Below, one piece after another: positions 33,456 to 46,439 of a stretch of DNA of 64,000 bases (position 1 is its first letter; every line of letters begins with the position of its first letter). The stretch comes from Rhododendron vialii. Taxonomy: Eukaryota; Streptophyta; Magnoliopsida; Ericales; Ericaceae. Below the pieces are notes generated by a model. That model was not told the DNA's origin, made no database searches, and saw nothing but the letters and a program-made list of their open reading frames with translations. The position numbers were made by a program, and so were the translations under genes. The stretch lies in assembly GCF_030253575.1 (NCBI RefSeq), contig NC_080569.1, positions 21,698,001 through 21,762,000 on the forward strand. The letters run 5' to 3'.

Positions 33456-34180
33456 TACAACCATTTCAAAATTAGGCCAAAAATTGCTCTGTCCCATTAA
33501 TCTTGGTGGTACACACATCGGACATAAATTTCATTTACAATGAGGACCTTGTCACTGCTGCGAGCAACGAACATAATATGGTAGTACTATGCTTTTCTGG
33601 GAAAGCCTATCTGTGTCCCATAAATATAATCCATACGTATGTTTTATCGAATTTGCTGGTCTTTGAAAAAATGAAATTGATCACACATCGATATCAACAC
33701 TAACGATTACGGTTGTAAGAATAAATTTCTGAAAAGAAATACTTTGTTCATTTGGATCGTAATTTTTGATAAATATCAAGTTTTTATATGTACGAGACAA
33801 ACCTCAACAACCGGATACACCGGACTTCCAACCCTAATTCTTTTTTTGCACTGTTCAGCTAGAGAGAGAAGCTCTGGGTGGGTTCCCCACCACCCCCTCC
33901 GCCCCGCTGCCCCCTCCTTTTTTTCCCCTCCCCCGCTATCTTCCTTCCTCTTCTCCTCTCAATTCCCCATCTCTAGCCTTCTCCTCTCCTATTTTCTTTC
34001 TAGGTCCATGATTGTGAGGTGGTTGAGACTCTCTCCTTAAGAAGATGAGACATCCCACTCTCTTTAGCCAGATCTAAAGTTCTAGATTTAGTTTTTTGGA
34101 ATTAGTTCAACGGTGATGGCAACGGCATCTGCAGCGGCCGGCTTCAGCTTTCAGTCTACTGCAATAGGAATGAGCTTTAA
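33456..34180. other. spacer with pyrimidine-rich stretch, no gene
   Basis: Between 33850 and 34010 there is a dense CCCCTCC/CTTCTCCTCTC tract resembling a plant 5' leader, followed by GTGATGGCAACGGCATCTGC near 34115. It could be the 5' part of the SINE-like or LINE-derived repeat that follows, or a dead first exon. No long frame is present. Confidence 0.3.
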
Positions 34181-34448
34181 GTTGGTGAGCTTAAGTTGGT
34201 GCAGTGGTCCATCCAGGAAAGTCTGCTCTATGTCCATACCTGTCCACTCCAGTCTTGACCACTCCAACCCTCTTTATGAGTGTGATTGACGGATCCGACT
34301 CCGTCGTCTTGGCTCTAGACAGCTTTTAGTTTGTTTTTTGGTTGTATTTTGTTTTCGTTTTCTCTATATTTTCGAACCGATAGTGTCCGCTTTTGTTGTA
34401 ATATTTTCTTATATATTAATTGCATTTTCTCGTTCGTACAAAAACAGT
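34181..34448 (+). repeat. SINE-like repeat, copy B
   Basis: Shares with copy A (18.6 kb) CTCTTTATGAGTGTGATTGA, CGGATCCGACTCCGTCGTC, CTAGACAGCTTTT and ATTTTCGAACCGATAGTGTC, and ends GTACAAAAACAG. AAGTTGGTGCAGTGGTCC and GGATCCGACTCC could be degenerate A and B boxes of a tRNA-like head. Confidence 0.5.
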
Positions 34449-34774
34449 ACGAGGATGATAAGCCCCTAGCTTACAAAGGATCCTTTTTCTTCCATGTTGT
34501 TTAGGGCATCCACATCTCACTCTCTACTCCCCTTTGAAAACTAAAATAGCGAGGAAATATGTGAAAAGAGGACTGCATCAGTCTCGTTTGGGAATCCAGC
34601 AAATTAACATTTGCTACAGATGCTTGCTTCTTCAAGCGAGTCACTATTCACTCCATTAGCAGTATTTTAATATTTTCGCCTCAGATTGAATTTTGTCTTC
34701 ATCCCATATCTTGTTCCACCCCATATCTTGTTCCACGTCCCAATCCAAACAACAGAAAGTCTAAACTAATCGTT

Positions 34775-35098
34775 GATTTCAACGGCACGCGTGTTGGGCC
34801 AACTCCGGATCTTATAAAAATACATAAAAATGTTCATAAATCTTAAAATAATTTTTTATTGGACCCCAATAAAAAATCAGCTCCAACGGATATCGATAAG
34901 TATTTTTCTAAATTCGTTGGGTGAAAATTGTCAAACTGCTTAGTTTCGCCCCTATTAATCCAGAAAAAATACTTACCGATATTCATTAGAGCTGATTTAT
35001 TACAGAGCTCCATAAAAAATTATTTTAAAAATTGTGAATATTTTTTTTGTATTTTTGTGAAACACAGAGTGAGCTCTACACGCATGGTAAAAATATGC
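34775..35098. mobile_element. hairpin MITE
   Basis: Arms of ~130 bp are inverted. TATCGATAAGTATTTTTC on the left answers GAAAAAATACTTACCGATAT on the right, and outer parts CACGCGTGT and ACACGCATG also pair. The loop is short (about 34920-34960). No ORF and no certain target duplication. Confidence 0.6.
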
Positions 35099-35703
35099 GG
35101 TAAGAGTAGCACTGCTAATCCAAACAAACGACTTCTTGGTTGCAATACTAATAAAGAATTTGCAATACTAATAAAGAATGTACAAATAGGCAAAGAAAAT
35201 ATTATATTTGTAAGACCTAGTTATAATAGAGAGTTTGATACAGTAGATATTTTAAAAATGAATAGCTAAAGTAATAAAGTGACTTTTTAAAATGTAAATT
35301 GGTCCAAAATGTAGAAAGGCTGATGCGGATGCTCTTAGTAACTATTTCCTTTGAGGTTATTAAACCACCCAGCCCCAAAGCAGAACATCCAAAAACTAGC
35401 AGGAAAGCTGGGTAACTCAGAATCTCGTGTACAATTTCCATTGGGTTTCAGCCGAGGAACAAAAGACATAGTAAAACTGAGAGACGGTGGACAAATGAAT
35501 TCCCTTTAAAACTAAATTAACCCAGGTCACAACTTTCACCAGAAAACCTGAATCGGCAAAACCGAATTTCCTTTCACAGTTTCAGTATTGCAGTTACAAA
35601 AATTTCACAGTATTGCAGTTTCACTATTCTCTTTATAAATCATGTAGTATTGCAGGTACAAAAATTTAGCATCACGCTTGACAAAAATTGGGGAAACAGG
35701 GGT

Positions 35704-35922
35704 TCAGACCCTCTTCAATGCAGCCAATAGTGCGGCATCGGAACTGTCCATTTCGACAATCAATTGTGCAGATACGTTTGTTGTTAACTCAGGTGAGTGT
35801 TTTAATAAATTTGAACCATTGATTACGGAAACAGGCAGTCGGATGCCGCACTTCCTGGTACACTGCAGGGTCTGGTTGACATGAATCAAAACGAGTGCAT
35901 CAGTTTGCGTACGAATCCTCAT
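35704..35922 (-). CDS. small unrecognised ORF, possible gene or exon
   Basis: 72-codon frame from ATG at 35922 to a stop at 35704. Its composition looks protein-like (LVLIHVNQTLQCTRK, LPVSVINGSNLL, LIVEMDSSDAALLAALK), unlike the low-complexity ORFs of the surrounding spacer. About 520 bp upstream on the same strand is a TATAAATA box (36439-36446), then leader-like sequence. I recognise no family. It could be a single-exon small protein, an exon of a decayed gene, or chance. A splice-donor-like ACTCACCT (minus AGGTGAGT) at 35790-35797 lies inside the frame. Confidence 0.35.
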   Translation of the reverse strand: MRIRTQTDALVLIHVNQTLQCTRKCGIRLPVSVINGSNLLKHSPELTTNVSAQLIVEMDSSDAALLAALKRV

Positions 35923-36438
35923 GGATAAAACAAGTTATCCAATTAGTTCAAAGTGAAGAAATAATTCGGTACTATCATCACTTGCACTCTCGAAATACGT
36001 TAAATATGAGAAGGAAATTTTTTAAAAGAAAAAAAAGAGGGGAAATTATGAGGGGAATGTGGACGAGCAACAATCGAATCGTCAATTCCGAGAGTGACGA
36101 CTGAAACGATATCTCGCCGTAATCATTTCTGTACCTCCTGCTGTGTTTGAAGAAACAGAGGGTGTGTTCTGTTCTTCAATTTCTCAATTACAAACAGAGG
36201 ATTGTTATTTACCACAAAAAAAAAATTGAATTGTCGGAAATTAACGAACGAGAAGAAAGAGTAGCGATTACACAAGCATATATATATATTTACACACACA
36301 CACACGTATACAAAGATGTAGATCTTCCGGTTTACAGCAGCAGCTTTTTGGAAACCAGGAAGAAACCCTGGCTAAAGAGGGGATGAAGATGAAGCGTCCA
36401 TCGGCTTAGAGGTATGTTTGGAAATGCAGGCTAGAGTT

Positions 36439-36446
36439 TATTTATA
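36439..36446 (-). promoter_or_regulatory. TATA box, minus strand
   Basis: TATAAATA in the context ACCCTATAAATAAAC on the minus strand, followed in transcription order by pyrimidine-rich leader-like sequence toward the small ORF at 35.7-35.9 kb. Confidence 0.35.
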
Positions 36447-36449
36447 GGG

Positions 36450-38096
36450 TGGCTGACCTTTTTTCCTTGACTTCCCTTATGCCTCCATATCCAAACCCTA
36501 GATACCTTTGCTTACATGATGTAGAGTTACCACATTACCCTCGTCATGAAATGTTTGATAAAACTTTATTTTATACTCTTTCCCTAAATATTGGTCTATC
36601 TTTTCATCTTTTAGGTTCTAAAAATTGAGGAACAATATTAGAAATTATGTGTTGTATTTTTTGGGGGTGAAACTGTGTTGTAGTTCGAATGCAATTACTG
36701 CATATCTTTTTAAGAAATTAAAATCTCTCAAAAAGTACAAGATTATTGAACAAAAGAGGAAAGATTTGACAGTTACATGCATATCAGTTTAATTAGAATC
36801 CTAAAAAAAAAAATGCTATTTGTGATTTTTTATTTAAATTTCTCTTTGTGACTTCATGTATTTCATTGTTATCTTTTATATTTCTCGTCTAATTTAATAG
36901 ATAAATTGTTATTGGTGACTTCATATATTTCATTATTATCTTTTTACATTTCTCATGTAATTCCATAGTAAGCGCTACACATACATCTAAAATTAAAAAA
37001 GATGCCAAGACCCATTATAACACGTGAAAAGAAGTACTTAAAGTGCGAATGGCGCATGAGTTTTTGATAGTGAGCTTAACTGAATTTATTTATTTATTTA
37101 TTAATATGTAAACTTAACTTGATGGTTTATGTTTAGATTGTTTTTGTGATATTTCTCAAATAACGTAAGACTATGATAATATGGTAGGGTCATAGTACCT
37201 TCAGAATTCTAAAGAAAAACATTTCAAAAAGAAACCTTTACAAATAAAAAGTAAAGATTTTCAAAAATTGGAACCTTTTTCAAATGAGAACAAGCCTTCT
37301 TGTAATATAAGAAACCGTAGGACCTAATGCAAGAAAAAATTATTTATGTATATTTTGCAATAATGTAATGCAAGCATTTCACCTACCTAATATTAGAAAT
37401 CGTCTTGATGACTTTTTGTGATCGGAGACGAGTCTTATCTGAGTGAGGTCCTGAATATTTGTTTGTGAGTTTAGGCCTTATTTGTGGTTGCTTTTCTTGA
37501 TGTATTGTTTTCTTATCAATGAAAGCACCTCTAAACTTTGACCAAAAAAAAAAAAAATTTACACTTATCTAAGATGAATAGGAACCATTTTTTCTTTTTC
37601 TGTTCAACATAAATAAATAAATAATGGGATAAGTTTGTTACGGGTGGCTACTGAAACTTTGTAAATTGCAGAGGCTGATGGTGTAAATATAATTAAGTGT
37701 AGGGTCCATCACGGATATTCAGAACCTACCTTCTAGGGCTTCAAAATGTAGAGAGAGAAAAGGGAGAGTTTTTCGCTTCAATCTCCCTCTCTAGACTCTG
37801 TTCCCCAGCACCTGAAGCAAAACCACCTCAACCCATGCATCTTCTCTGCAATACAGCTTTCGGGTCTTCACATTCCAATTACAAAACTTAAACATCTGCA
37901 CAAAAAAGGTGTTAATTTTTCATTTGTAAGTAGTAAGCTCTTTCTTTTTCTATTTCCTTCTTGTTTTCCATTGATTTTGTCATCAGATTCTCTTCATACA
38001 ACAAAAAGTGTCGTTACCCAATTCGAGATTGCTATTTTTTTAAAATCTTGATTGAATTGAAGAACATATAGTATTTGTTTGGGGTGGGAGAGTTTC
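36450..38096. other. spacer and upstream region of the CLMP1-like gene
   Basis: AT-rich spacer. A retroelement-tail-like piece ends in GACC plus an A-run at about 37543-37556, after TTTTCTTATCAATGAAAGC. The 300 bp before the gene (37750-38096) contain GAGAGAGAAAAGGGAGAG and CTCCCTCTCTAG leader-like tracts. No certain TATA box. Confidence 0.4.
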
Positions 38097-40415
38097 ATGG
38101 GGAAATCTGGGGGTAGGAAAAAGAAAGGTGGTGTTAACCAAAACCAGGTTTCAGGAGCTAATAACCCTATACCATATGCTAATGGTGGTGTTGATTTGAA
38201 CTCTTCAATTTTATTGAAAAGAGCCCATGAGCTCAAAGAGGAAGGAAACAGGAGATTTCAAGCCAAAGATTATGTGGGTGCTCTTGAACAATATGATAAT
38301 GCCCTTAAACTTACCCCCAAGACACACCAGGACCGAGCTGTGTTTCATAGCAACAGAGCGGCTTGTTTGATGCAAATGAAGCCCGTAGACTATGAAACTG
38401 TGATTTCTGAGTGTTCTATGGCGCTTCAGGTTGAGCCCAAATTTGCCCGGGCCTTACTTCGTAGGGCTAAGGCATTTGAGGCTATTGGAAAATATGAAAT
38501 GGCGATGCTAGATGTGCAGGCTCTATTGGGTGCTGAACCAAACCACAGGGATGCTTTGGAGATTGGACGGCGATTGAGGACAGCTCTCGGGCCCCATCAC
38601 GAGGCCCAGCTGGACCTCCAAAGCCGCCCTTCTCCGGCGGCTCTAGGGGCTTCTGTGGTACGTGGAGCACCGGTTTCTGGTATTGGACCATGTTTACCAG
38701 CAAGGCCCATGCCAAAGAAGGCAGCAGCTTCGGCACTTGGGCCAGTTGTATTGCCAAGTGATAATAAGCCGGATAAGCCACAACTGGTTCCGCTTGCTGA
38801 AAGTGGCCCTAAGGTCAACAACCACTTACCAAAGCTTGCTTTGAAGCCTTCAAATGGTTCTACAAAATCCAATGCGACTAAGGGTAACCAAAAGGAACAG
38901 GCAACTTCATCCGTGTCCCTGGCATTGGAGACTGCAGTTAAGTTGAGGCCACTGAAGCTTGTTTATGATCATGACATAAGGCTAGCCGAAATGCCTGTGA
39001 ATTGCAGCTTTAGAGGGTTAAGGGAGATTGTAAGCAAGCGCTTCCCACCTTCAAAGTCAGTTTTGATCAAGTACAAGGATAGTGATGGTGATTTAGTAAC
39101 TATAACATGTACTAAAGAACTCAAGTTGGCAGAGTCGTCTGTTGATGGTGTTATTGTAGAAGATCCTGAGACAGACAAAGTCGACTCAGTTGGGATGTTG
39201 AGATTGCACATTGTTGATGTGGGTCCGGAGCAGGAGCCACCTATACTGGAAGAGGAGGAGGAGGAGAAGTCTCTAACTACTGAGGAGATAAAAGGAGATG
39301 AGAGTGGTTCACATTCTTCTCTGGGTGATTCTACCATGGAAAGTGTGGATACCGAAATAGATAAGCCAGCAAAGGAACCTCCCAAGGAAAAGTCTGGAGC
39401 TTTAGAGGACCCTGAGTGCAAAGAAGTGGAGATGGACGACTGGTTGGTTGAATTTGCTCAGTTATTCCGGAGCCATGTGGGTATTGACCCAGACGCCCAT
39501 ATTGATTTGCATGAACTTGGGATGGAGCTGTGTTCAGAAGCCCTTGAAGATACAATAACCAGTGAAGAGGCCCAAAGCCTTTTTGATAAGGCTGCCTCAA
39601 AATTCCAGGAGGTGGGGGCATTGGCTTTCTTCAATTGGGGCAATGTACATATGTGTGCCGCAAGGAAACGGATTCCCATTGATGACTCCGCTGAAAAAGA
39701 GTTGGTGGCAACACAGCTTCAGGCAGCTTATGAATGGGTGAGAGAAAAATACTCTCTGGCCAAAGAGAAGTACGAGGAAGCAATGAAGATTAAACCTGAT
39801 TTTTATGAGGGGTTACTTGCTTTGGGCCAGCAACAATTTGAAATGGCAAAACTTCATTGGTCCTATGTAGTGGCTAAGAAAGATGATCTCTCAAAATGGG
39901 ATCCTAGTGAAACTATTGGACTTTATGACAGTGCAGAGGAGAAAATGAAAGCTGCTACTGAGATGTGGGAGAAGGTGGAGGAGCAGAGAGCTATTGAGCT
40001 AAAAGATCCAAGTGCAAACAAGAGGGAAGAAGTGAAAAGAAAGAAACAAGGAAGTGGTAACGAAGGTGAGTCCTCTGGGAACAGTGGTCGAGGAGAGATT
40101 TCAGCTGTTGAAGCAGCAGAACAGGCAGCGATGATGAGATCACAGATACATCTGTTTTGGGGTAACATGCTTTTTGAGCGTTCTCAAGTTGAATTTAAAC
40201 TGGGGTTGGATGTTTGGAAAAAGAACATGGATGATGCTGTTGAGCGATTCAAGCTTGCTGGGGCTTCTGATGTCGACATTGCAACCGTTTTGAAAAACCA
40301 TTGCTGTAATGATGATGCAGTTCAAGGGGATGACAAGAAAGTTGTGAAACTAAGTGATGACGTGGCTGATAAGGCAGATAAAAATGCTGACGCAAGTGAA
40401 GTAGTGGTAGAGTGA
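38097..40415 (+). CDS. CLMP1: PHOX/CLMP1-type TPR and PB1 domain protein
   Basis: One uninterrupted frame of 772 aa, starting at ATG 38097 (MGKSGGRKKKGG, the family's usual N-terminus; an upstream in-frame TTG was ignored). Seen: basic Lys/Gly N-terminus; three TPRs at about 41-150 (AHELKEEGNRRFQAKDYVGA...); a PB1 domain at about 285-377 (PLKLVYDHDIRL ... KYKDSDGDLVTIT ... GMLRLHIVDV); an acidic Glu run at about 384-392; a conserved C-terminal helical/TPR region from about 445 (MDDWLVEFAQLFRSHVGIDPDAH, FFNWGNVHMCAARKR, LLALGQQQFEMAKLHW) and a last TPR-like part with HLFWGNMLFERSQVEF. In Arabidopsis the closest match I recall is CLMP1 (Phox family), needed for chloroplast separation and positioning and linked to the cytoskeleton. 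It could be another Phox paralogue; the family is very sure. Confidence 0.93.
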   Translation: MGKSGGRKKKGGVNQNQVSGANNPIPYANGGVDLNSSILLKRAHELKEEGNRRFQAKDYVGALEQYDNALKLTPKTHQDRAVFHSNRAACLMQMKPVDYETVISECSMALQVEPKFARALLRRAKAFEAIGKYEMAMLDVQALLGAEPNHRDALEIGRRLRTALGPHHEAQLDLQSRPSPAALGASVVRGAPVSGIGPCLPARPMPKKAAASALGPVVLPSDNKPDKPQLVPLAESGPKVNNHLPKLALKPSNGSTKSNATKGNQKEQATSSVSLALETAVKLRPLKLVYDHDIRLAEMPVNCSFRGLREIVSKRFPPSKSVLIKYKDSDGDLVTITCTKELKLAESSVDGVIVEDPETDKVDSVGMLRLHIVDVGPEQEPPILEEEEEEKSLTTEEIKGDESGSHSSLGDSTMESVDTEIDKPAKEPPKEKSGALEDPECKEVEMDDWLVEFAQLFRSHVGIDPDAHIDLHELGMELCSEALEDTITSEEAQSLFDKAASKFQEVGALAFFNWGNVHMCAARKRIPIDDSAEKELVATQLQAAYEWVREKYSLAKEKYEEAMKIKPDFYEGLLALGQQQFEMAKLHWSYVVAKKDDLSKWDPSETIGLYDSAEEKMKAATEMWEKVEEQRAIELKDPSANKREEVKRKKQGSGNEGESSGNSGRGEISAVEAAEQAAMMRSQIHLFWGNMLFERSQVEFKLGLDVWKKNMDDAVERFKLAGASDVDIATVLKNHCCNDDAVQGDDKKVVKLSDDVADKADKNADASEVVVE

Positions 40416-43400
40416 AGTTCGTTAATGTGCTTGGCGCCTTCAGTTAGTTGGCTGTGCATTTTCTCCTGATTTTTGAGTTTTGATTGGAGAGAGGCGGTGC
40501 TTTTTCTTTCAACGTAAGGCCAGGCTATTGGATTTTTTTCCCCTTTAAAAATAGAAAGCCAGGTGGCAGCGCCACCCTGCTGTGTACTCACCCAGAAACT
40601 GTGTACTCACCCAGAAAGTACGAGCTTGAATTTTACCTGGTCAAAGAACATTAGTTTTGCAGTATTTATGAGTTTTTTAAGAGAAATATTAAGTGCTTGG
40701 GTGTTGGGACAAGCATTTTGGCTTAACTTTCTATTCTAATTGAGGGTTGGCTTTTGCATTCTTGACTTCGTTGATAATTTTTGTGTTTGGTCCGTCTTTT
40801 TTCTTGGAGTGACAAGTCATTAAATTATTACGCAGGATTCGAATCTGTGGAAACTGACTCTCAACATTGGTCAAACCATGTCTGTATTTTACTCCTCTGA
40901 AGTAGATTTGGTGATGGATTCCTTTGACAAATGTACTCATATACTGCCAGTCAGCGTCATATCAGAGCAACAGAACATTCTCATGACTTTTCCTGTGCTA
41001 GTTCTGCTGCATTTTTTTGTGGCTGGGTTTGCAGTAGATTAAGTGTTGTTGACTCAAAGATGCCAGGCATATATCTTCCCCCAAAGAGTACATTACGACC
41101 TATTAAAGAAATTAGAGGTCCTTGAAACACGGCGATGTTCCAGTTATAAATCAGTTAAAGGTAGTGTTGTCGTTAGAAATTGCGGTTTTAAAACCATAAA
41201 TCAGTTAAGGTAGTGTTTGTCGTTAGGAATTGCTGTTATGGCATGGCCAGATGATAAATACTTTCACTTTTCCGTTTGACCAAAAAAAGACGATAAATAC
41301 TTTCATTTCATTTAGCCAAGGAGTCCTTTTTTATTTAGTGCTGCAATTACCATAGTAAAGGTCAGTAATGTCATTAAAAAGGTCCAATCTCCACCACCTC
41401 ATTAAACTACCTTCGCAGCAGAAGTGCGAGGTTAATTTAGTTACCTTTTGGGATGGTATTCTTTCAGGATACAGATTACTTTTGCCAAGTAAGTGATAAG
41501 CATTAACATAGGTAAGGTATATATAGATAGTTTCCTAGGGTCTGAAATTATTCATTGAGGAAGAAAAGGACTGCTATTCATTGAGTTGTCTTTCATCTTG
41601 TGTTGAACTGGTATTTATGAAGTAAAGTACATCTCTTAATTCTTTTTCAGATGAAAATGATTTAGCGTATTGTTTGGTGTTATTTTGTTAAATGGTAGTT
41701 GTAGAAATGAAATATTCTCTGCTGGTAAAAAAAATGGAAGAGGGTGTGAATTTTCTCTTTTGGTACTTGAATTTTTATTGCCATTTTATGTAGAACTATA
41801 GATTACGGTGGGATTCAGACCCACATCTCTTGCAATAAAAGCATGTCTTGCCTATTTAGACCACATGACAATGTATTCATCTATTGAAACAATCCTTTTA
41901 TTGATTGGGACTTGAAATCTACATTTTTTATGCATTTCAATATCCACGATTTGCAACTGGGCCTTTTCGGTTCTCCATTCAATTCACGATTTGACTGCTA
42001 TGGTATTCTCTACATTTTCGTAAACAAGCCTTGATGGTGGTCTGATGTGGAGAAACTGAGGACATTAATGGTATCTTTATCCGTTTGTTGTTAACTTTTT
42101 AAGAACTTCAGTAAGCACGAATTATTTCTGAAAGAAAAGGTAACTCTTTCGCGCCGGCCTTGAACTTCCCATCCTCTACTACAACTTACAAGGCCACTTG
42201 GACGCTACTCATACTACCGGATGCAGATTTGTGATGGAACTCAACATATTGTCTTTCTTTCTGTTGAAGTTGGATTTTTATGAATATTCCTCATCTGCAT
42301 TGTAAATCTCAATCTGATGCGGTTTCACCTCAATGATGTGTTTTAAGGCTTATGTGTCTATTTATTACACGATCCTGGAGAACTTTCATGTATGGAAGGC
42401 TTACTGGCTTGAACAGCAGTGTTACCCTGCTTTCACCATCTTACATCAATCATGAGGTAAGAAACCCTATGCGTAATAATAAAATGGACTCAGTTATCTT
42501 GCTTGCATATTTTGTACTCAATTGTTGTGTTTATTTGTTGGGTTTTCTATCCAGAAGATTGTGAATCGTCAAAATAACCAGCTAGATTTAGCTTTTCTAG
42601 ATGGAAATCCGTTCGTCTTGGACTTAGTTCGAGGTACTAGTTGTGTTTTGGAAGTGTTTATTTATCCGTCGACATGAAAACTCGGATCACGACTTCTCAA
42701 TAACACAAGTTGTTTTGTAAATTTGGTAGGAAACTTGTGCTTTTATGTGATTTCTCTTCTGTTGACAAAATTTGAGTTGAAGAATTGTTCTTACAGGACA
42801 TTTGGTTTTTGTTGTTTCCTTAGTCCTTACCATGCACCCGATTCTTTTATATGGTAGTACTTTATAGTCATTTTTTTCTGCACAACTATATATTATCGAA
42901 TTTACCGTCATGCATTTGTTTACGAGTCACTTATTTTCCATATAGGTGTGGAAGTCCTATACCATACATGTGTTTCCAATATGTCTAGATTTAACGTCAC
43001 TTGGTAATGGTCCTTGGGTCATATCTATAAAAGGTCCTTGCCCAGCTTTATATGTGCTCCACTTCTACAATGTCCTTCCTCGTGGAGTATGCCCACTAAA
43101 AGCATATTAGACCTAAGTTAGCATGCCTTTAACATGGAATCAATAGGCTAATTTATGTGGAATTTCCTTCATACGCTGAGCAGTTTTTTTTTTCTTTTTC
43201 TTTTTCTGAAATGCTTTTGTTTTTGTTCCTAACTCTTTTTTTTTTTAGTGACGTAGGAACCACCCCATGGCAGGGCCACATTGGACCCACCCTTGTTCCA
43301 AACTCTTGTCTGAGTATCACTCTTTCAGGTGTTTATATACGGAGCAACACTAAACATGTGTAGAAAAACAACTTGAAAAGAGAAATACATTAGTGTAAAT

Positions 43401-44481
43401 AAGTAAATGTGAACCTCTTCTGCTGTGAGGGTTGTTTCATAATTAGACTGGCTATCCCATTTCTCTTCCTGGGTTTTCTGATGTGCATTTTGCATTTGTG
43501 TGGCTATAACTTCTTTAAGCTTTGATGAAAATCTCTCTCTTAGTTGAAACCCAAGGACCAAATATTTGAGCTGTTGCTTCGATTGAAAACTTCCACCTTA
43601 GCGGGATATGTTTTGGAGGGGAGAAGGGGGATAAATAAGATGGGATAAAGAGGTGGATATGATTGGTGGAGGGATTATTGTAGAAGCAGGGTTTAAAAGT
43701 TACTTGGTTTAACTTACCCAAAAAAAAAAAAAGTTGTTTTGTTTAGTTCTTTTAGAAGGGAGATACGAGGGGGTGGATAACATATAATTGAGTGAATTTC
43801 TTATTTTGCCCTTGGTTGTTAAACAACTAATGGGGCCAGAGGGGTGTTTTAGTAAAAATGGAAGCCGGTTAAGAATTGGACACCCCTTAATCCCCCTCCA
43901 AAGGGATATAAATATCCAGGCCAAAACTTATTCGGGTGTTGAGATGAAAACAAACAAAGGATATACACCACCCGGATATTTATATCTGGTCATTGCCCAT
44001 ATCCGGCTTCTATATCCTTCTACCGAAGGAGCCGGAGGTGATTCTGGTGGAGGTATAATAATACTTATTGTTGTTTCCCTTGGCACAAATTTAGAGCAAT
44101 TTGGAACTCAATACTGAACTCTCTACATGAATCATACTCCTTAATGTCTTTCACTTTTTATTTTTAAACTATAGAACTACTCCAAGACAAATAAAGATGC
44201 TTTTCAGTTTTCACCAAACATTTCACATTAAAAAGGCAAATCTTGTTACTGTATATAACACAATACATATACCCCCACAGCCAGACATCAACACCTTCAA
44301 ATCCAAGACAAGCTCTATACTTATTTATAAACTCCAAGACAAGCCAACCCAACCCTCTGATCAACGCATCCGATAACCGAAAGAACTAGGCTAAACTAAC
44401 AATTTAGGTTTGAGTAATTACCTTATTAGCCTTACGAACACATAAACACAGACAAACACGGTTGACTTCTTTTAAACGAAC
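40416..44481. other. long spacer, no gene recognised
   Basis: Contains the 3' UTR of the CLMP1-like gene and AT-rich DNA. A tandem copy of CTGTGTACTCACCCAGAAA occurs at about 40579-40617. Segments near 41140-41240 repeat ATAAATCAGTTAAGGTAGTG and TTGTCGTTAG(A/G)AATTGC. No ORF shows family features. The region 43590-44100 is purine/pyrimidine-skewed with several GGATAT motifs of unknown meaning. Confidence 0.4.
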
Positions 44482-46435
<1,954 letters not shown>

Positions 46436-46439
46436 GGCC

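Noticed and set aside
38482-40325. Several minus-strand ORFs of 60-150 aa
   Set aside because: All are antisense to the CLMP1-like CDS, which has clear domains on the plus strand.
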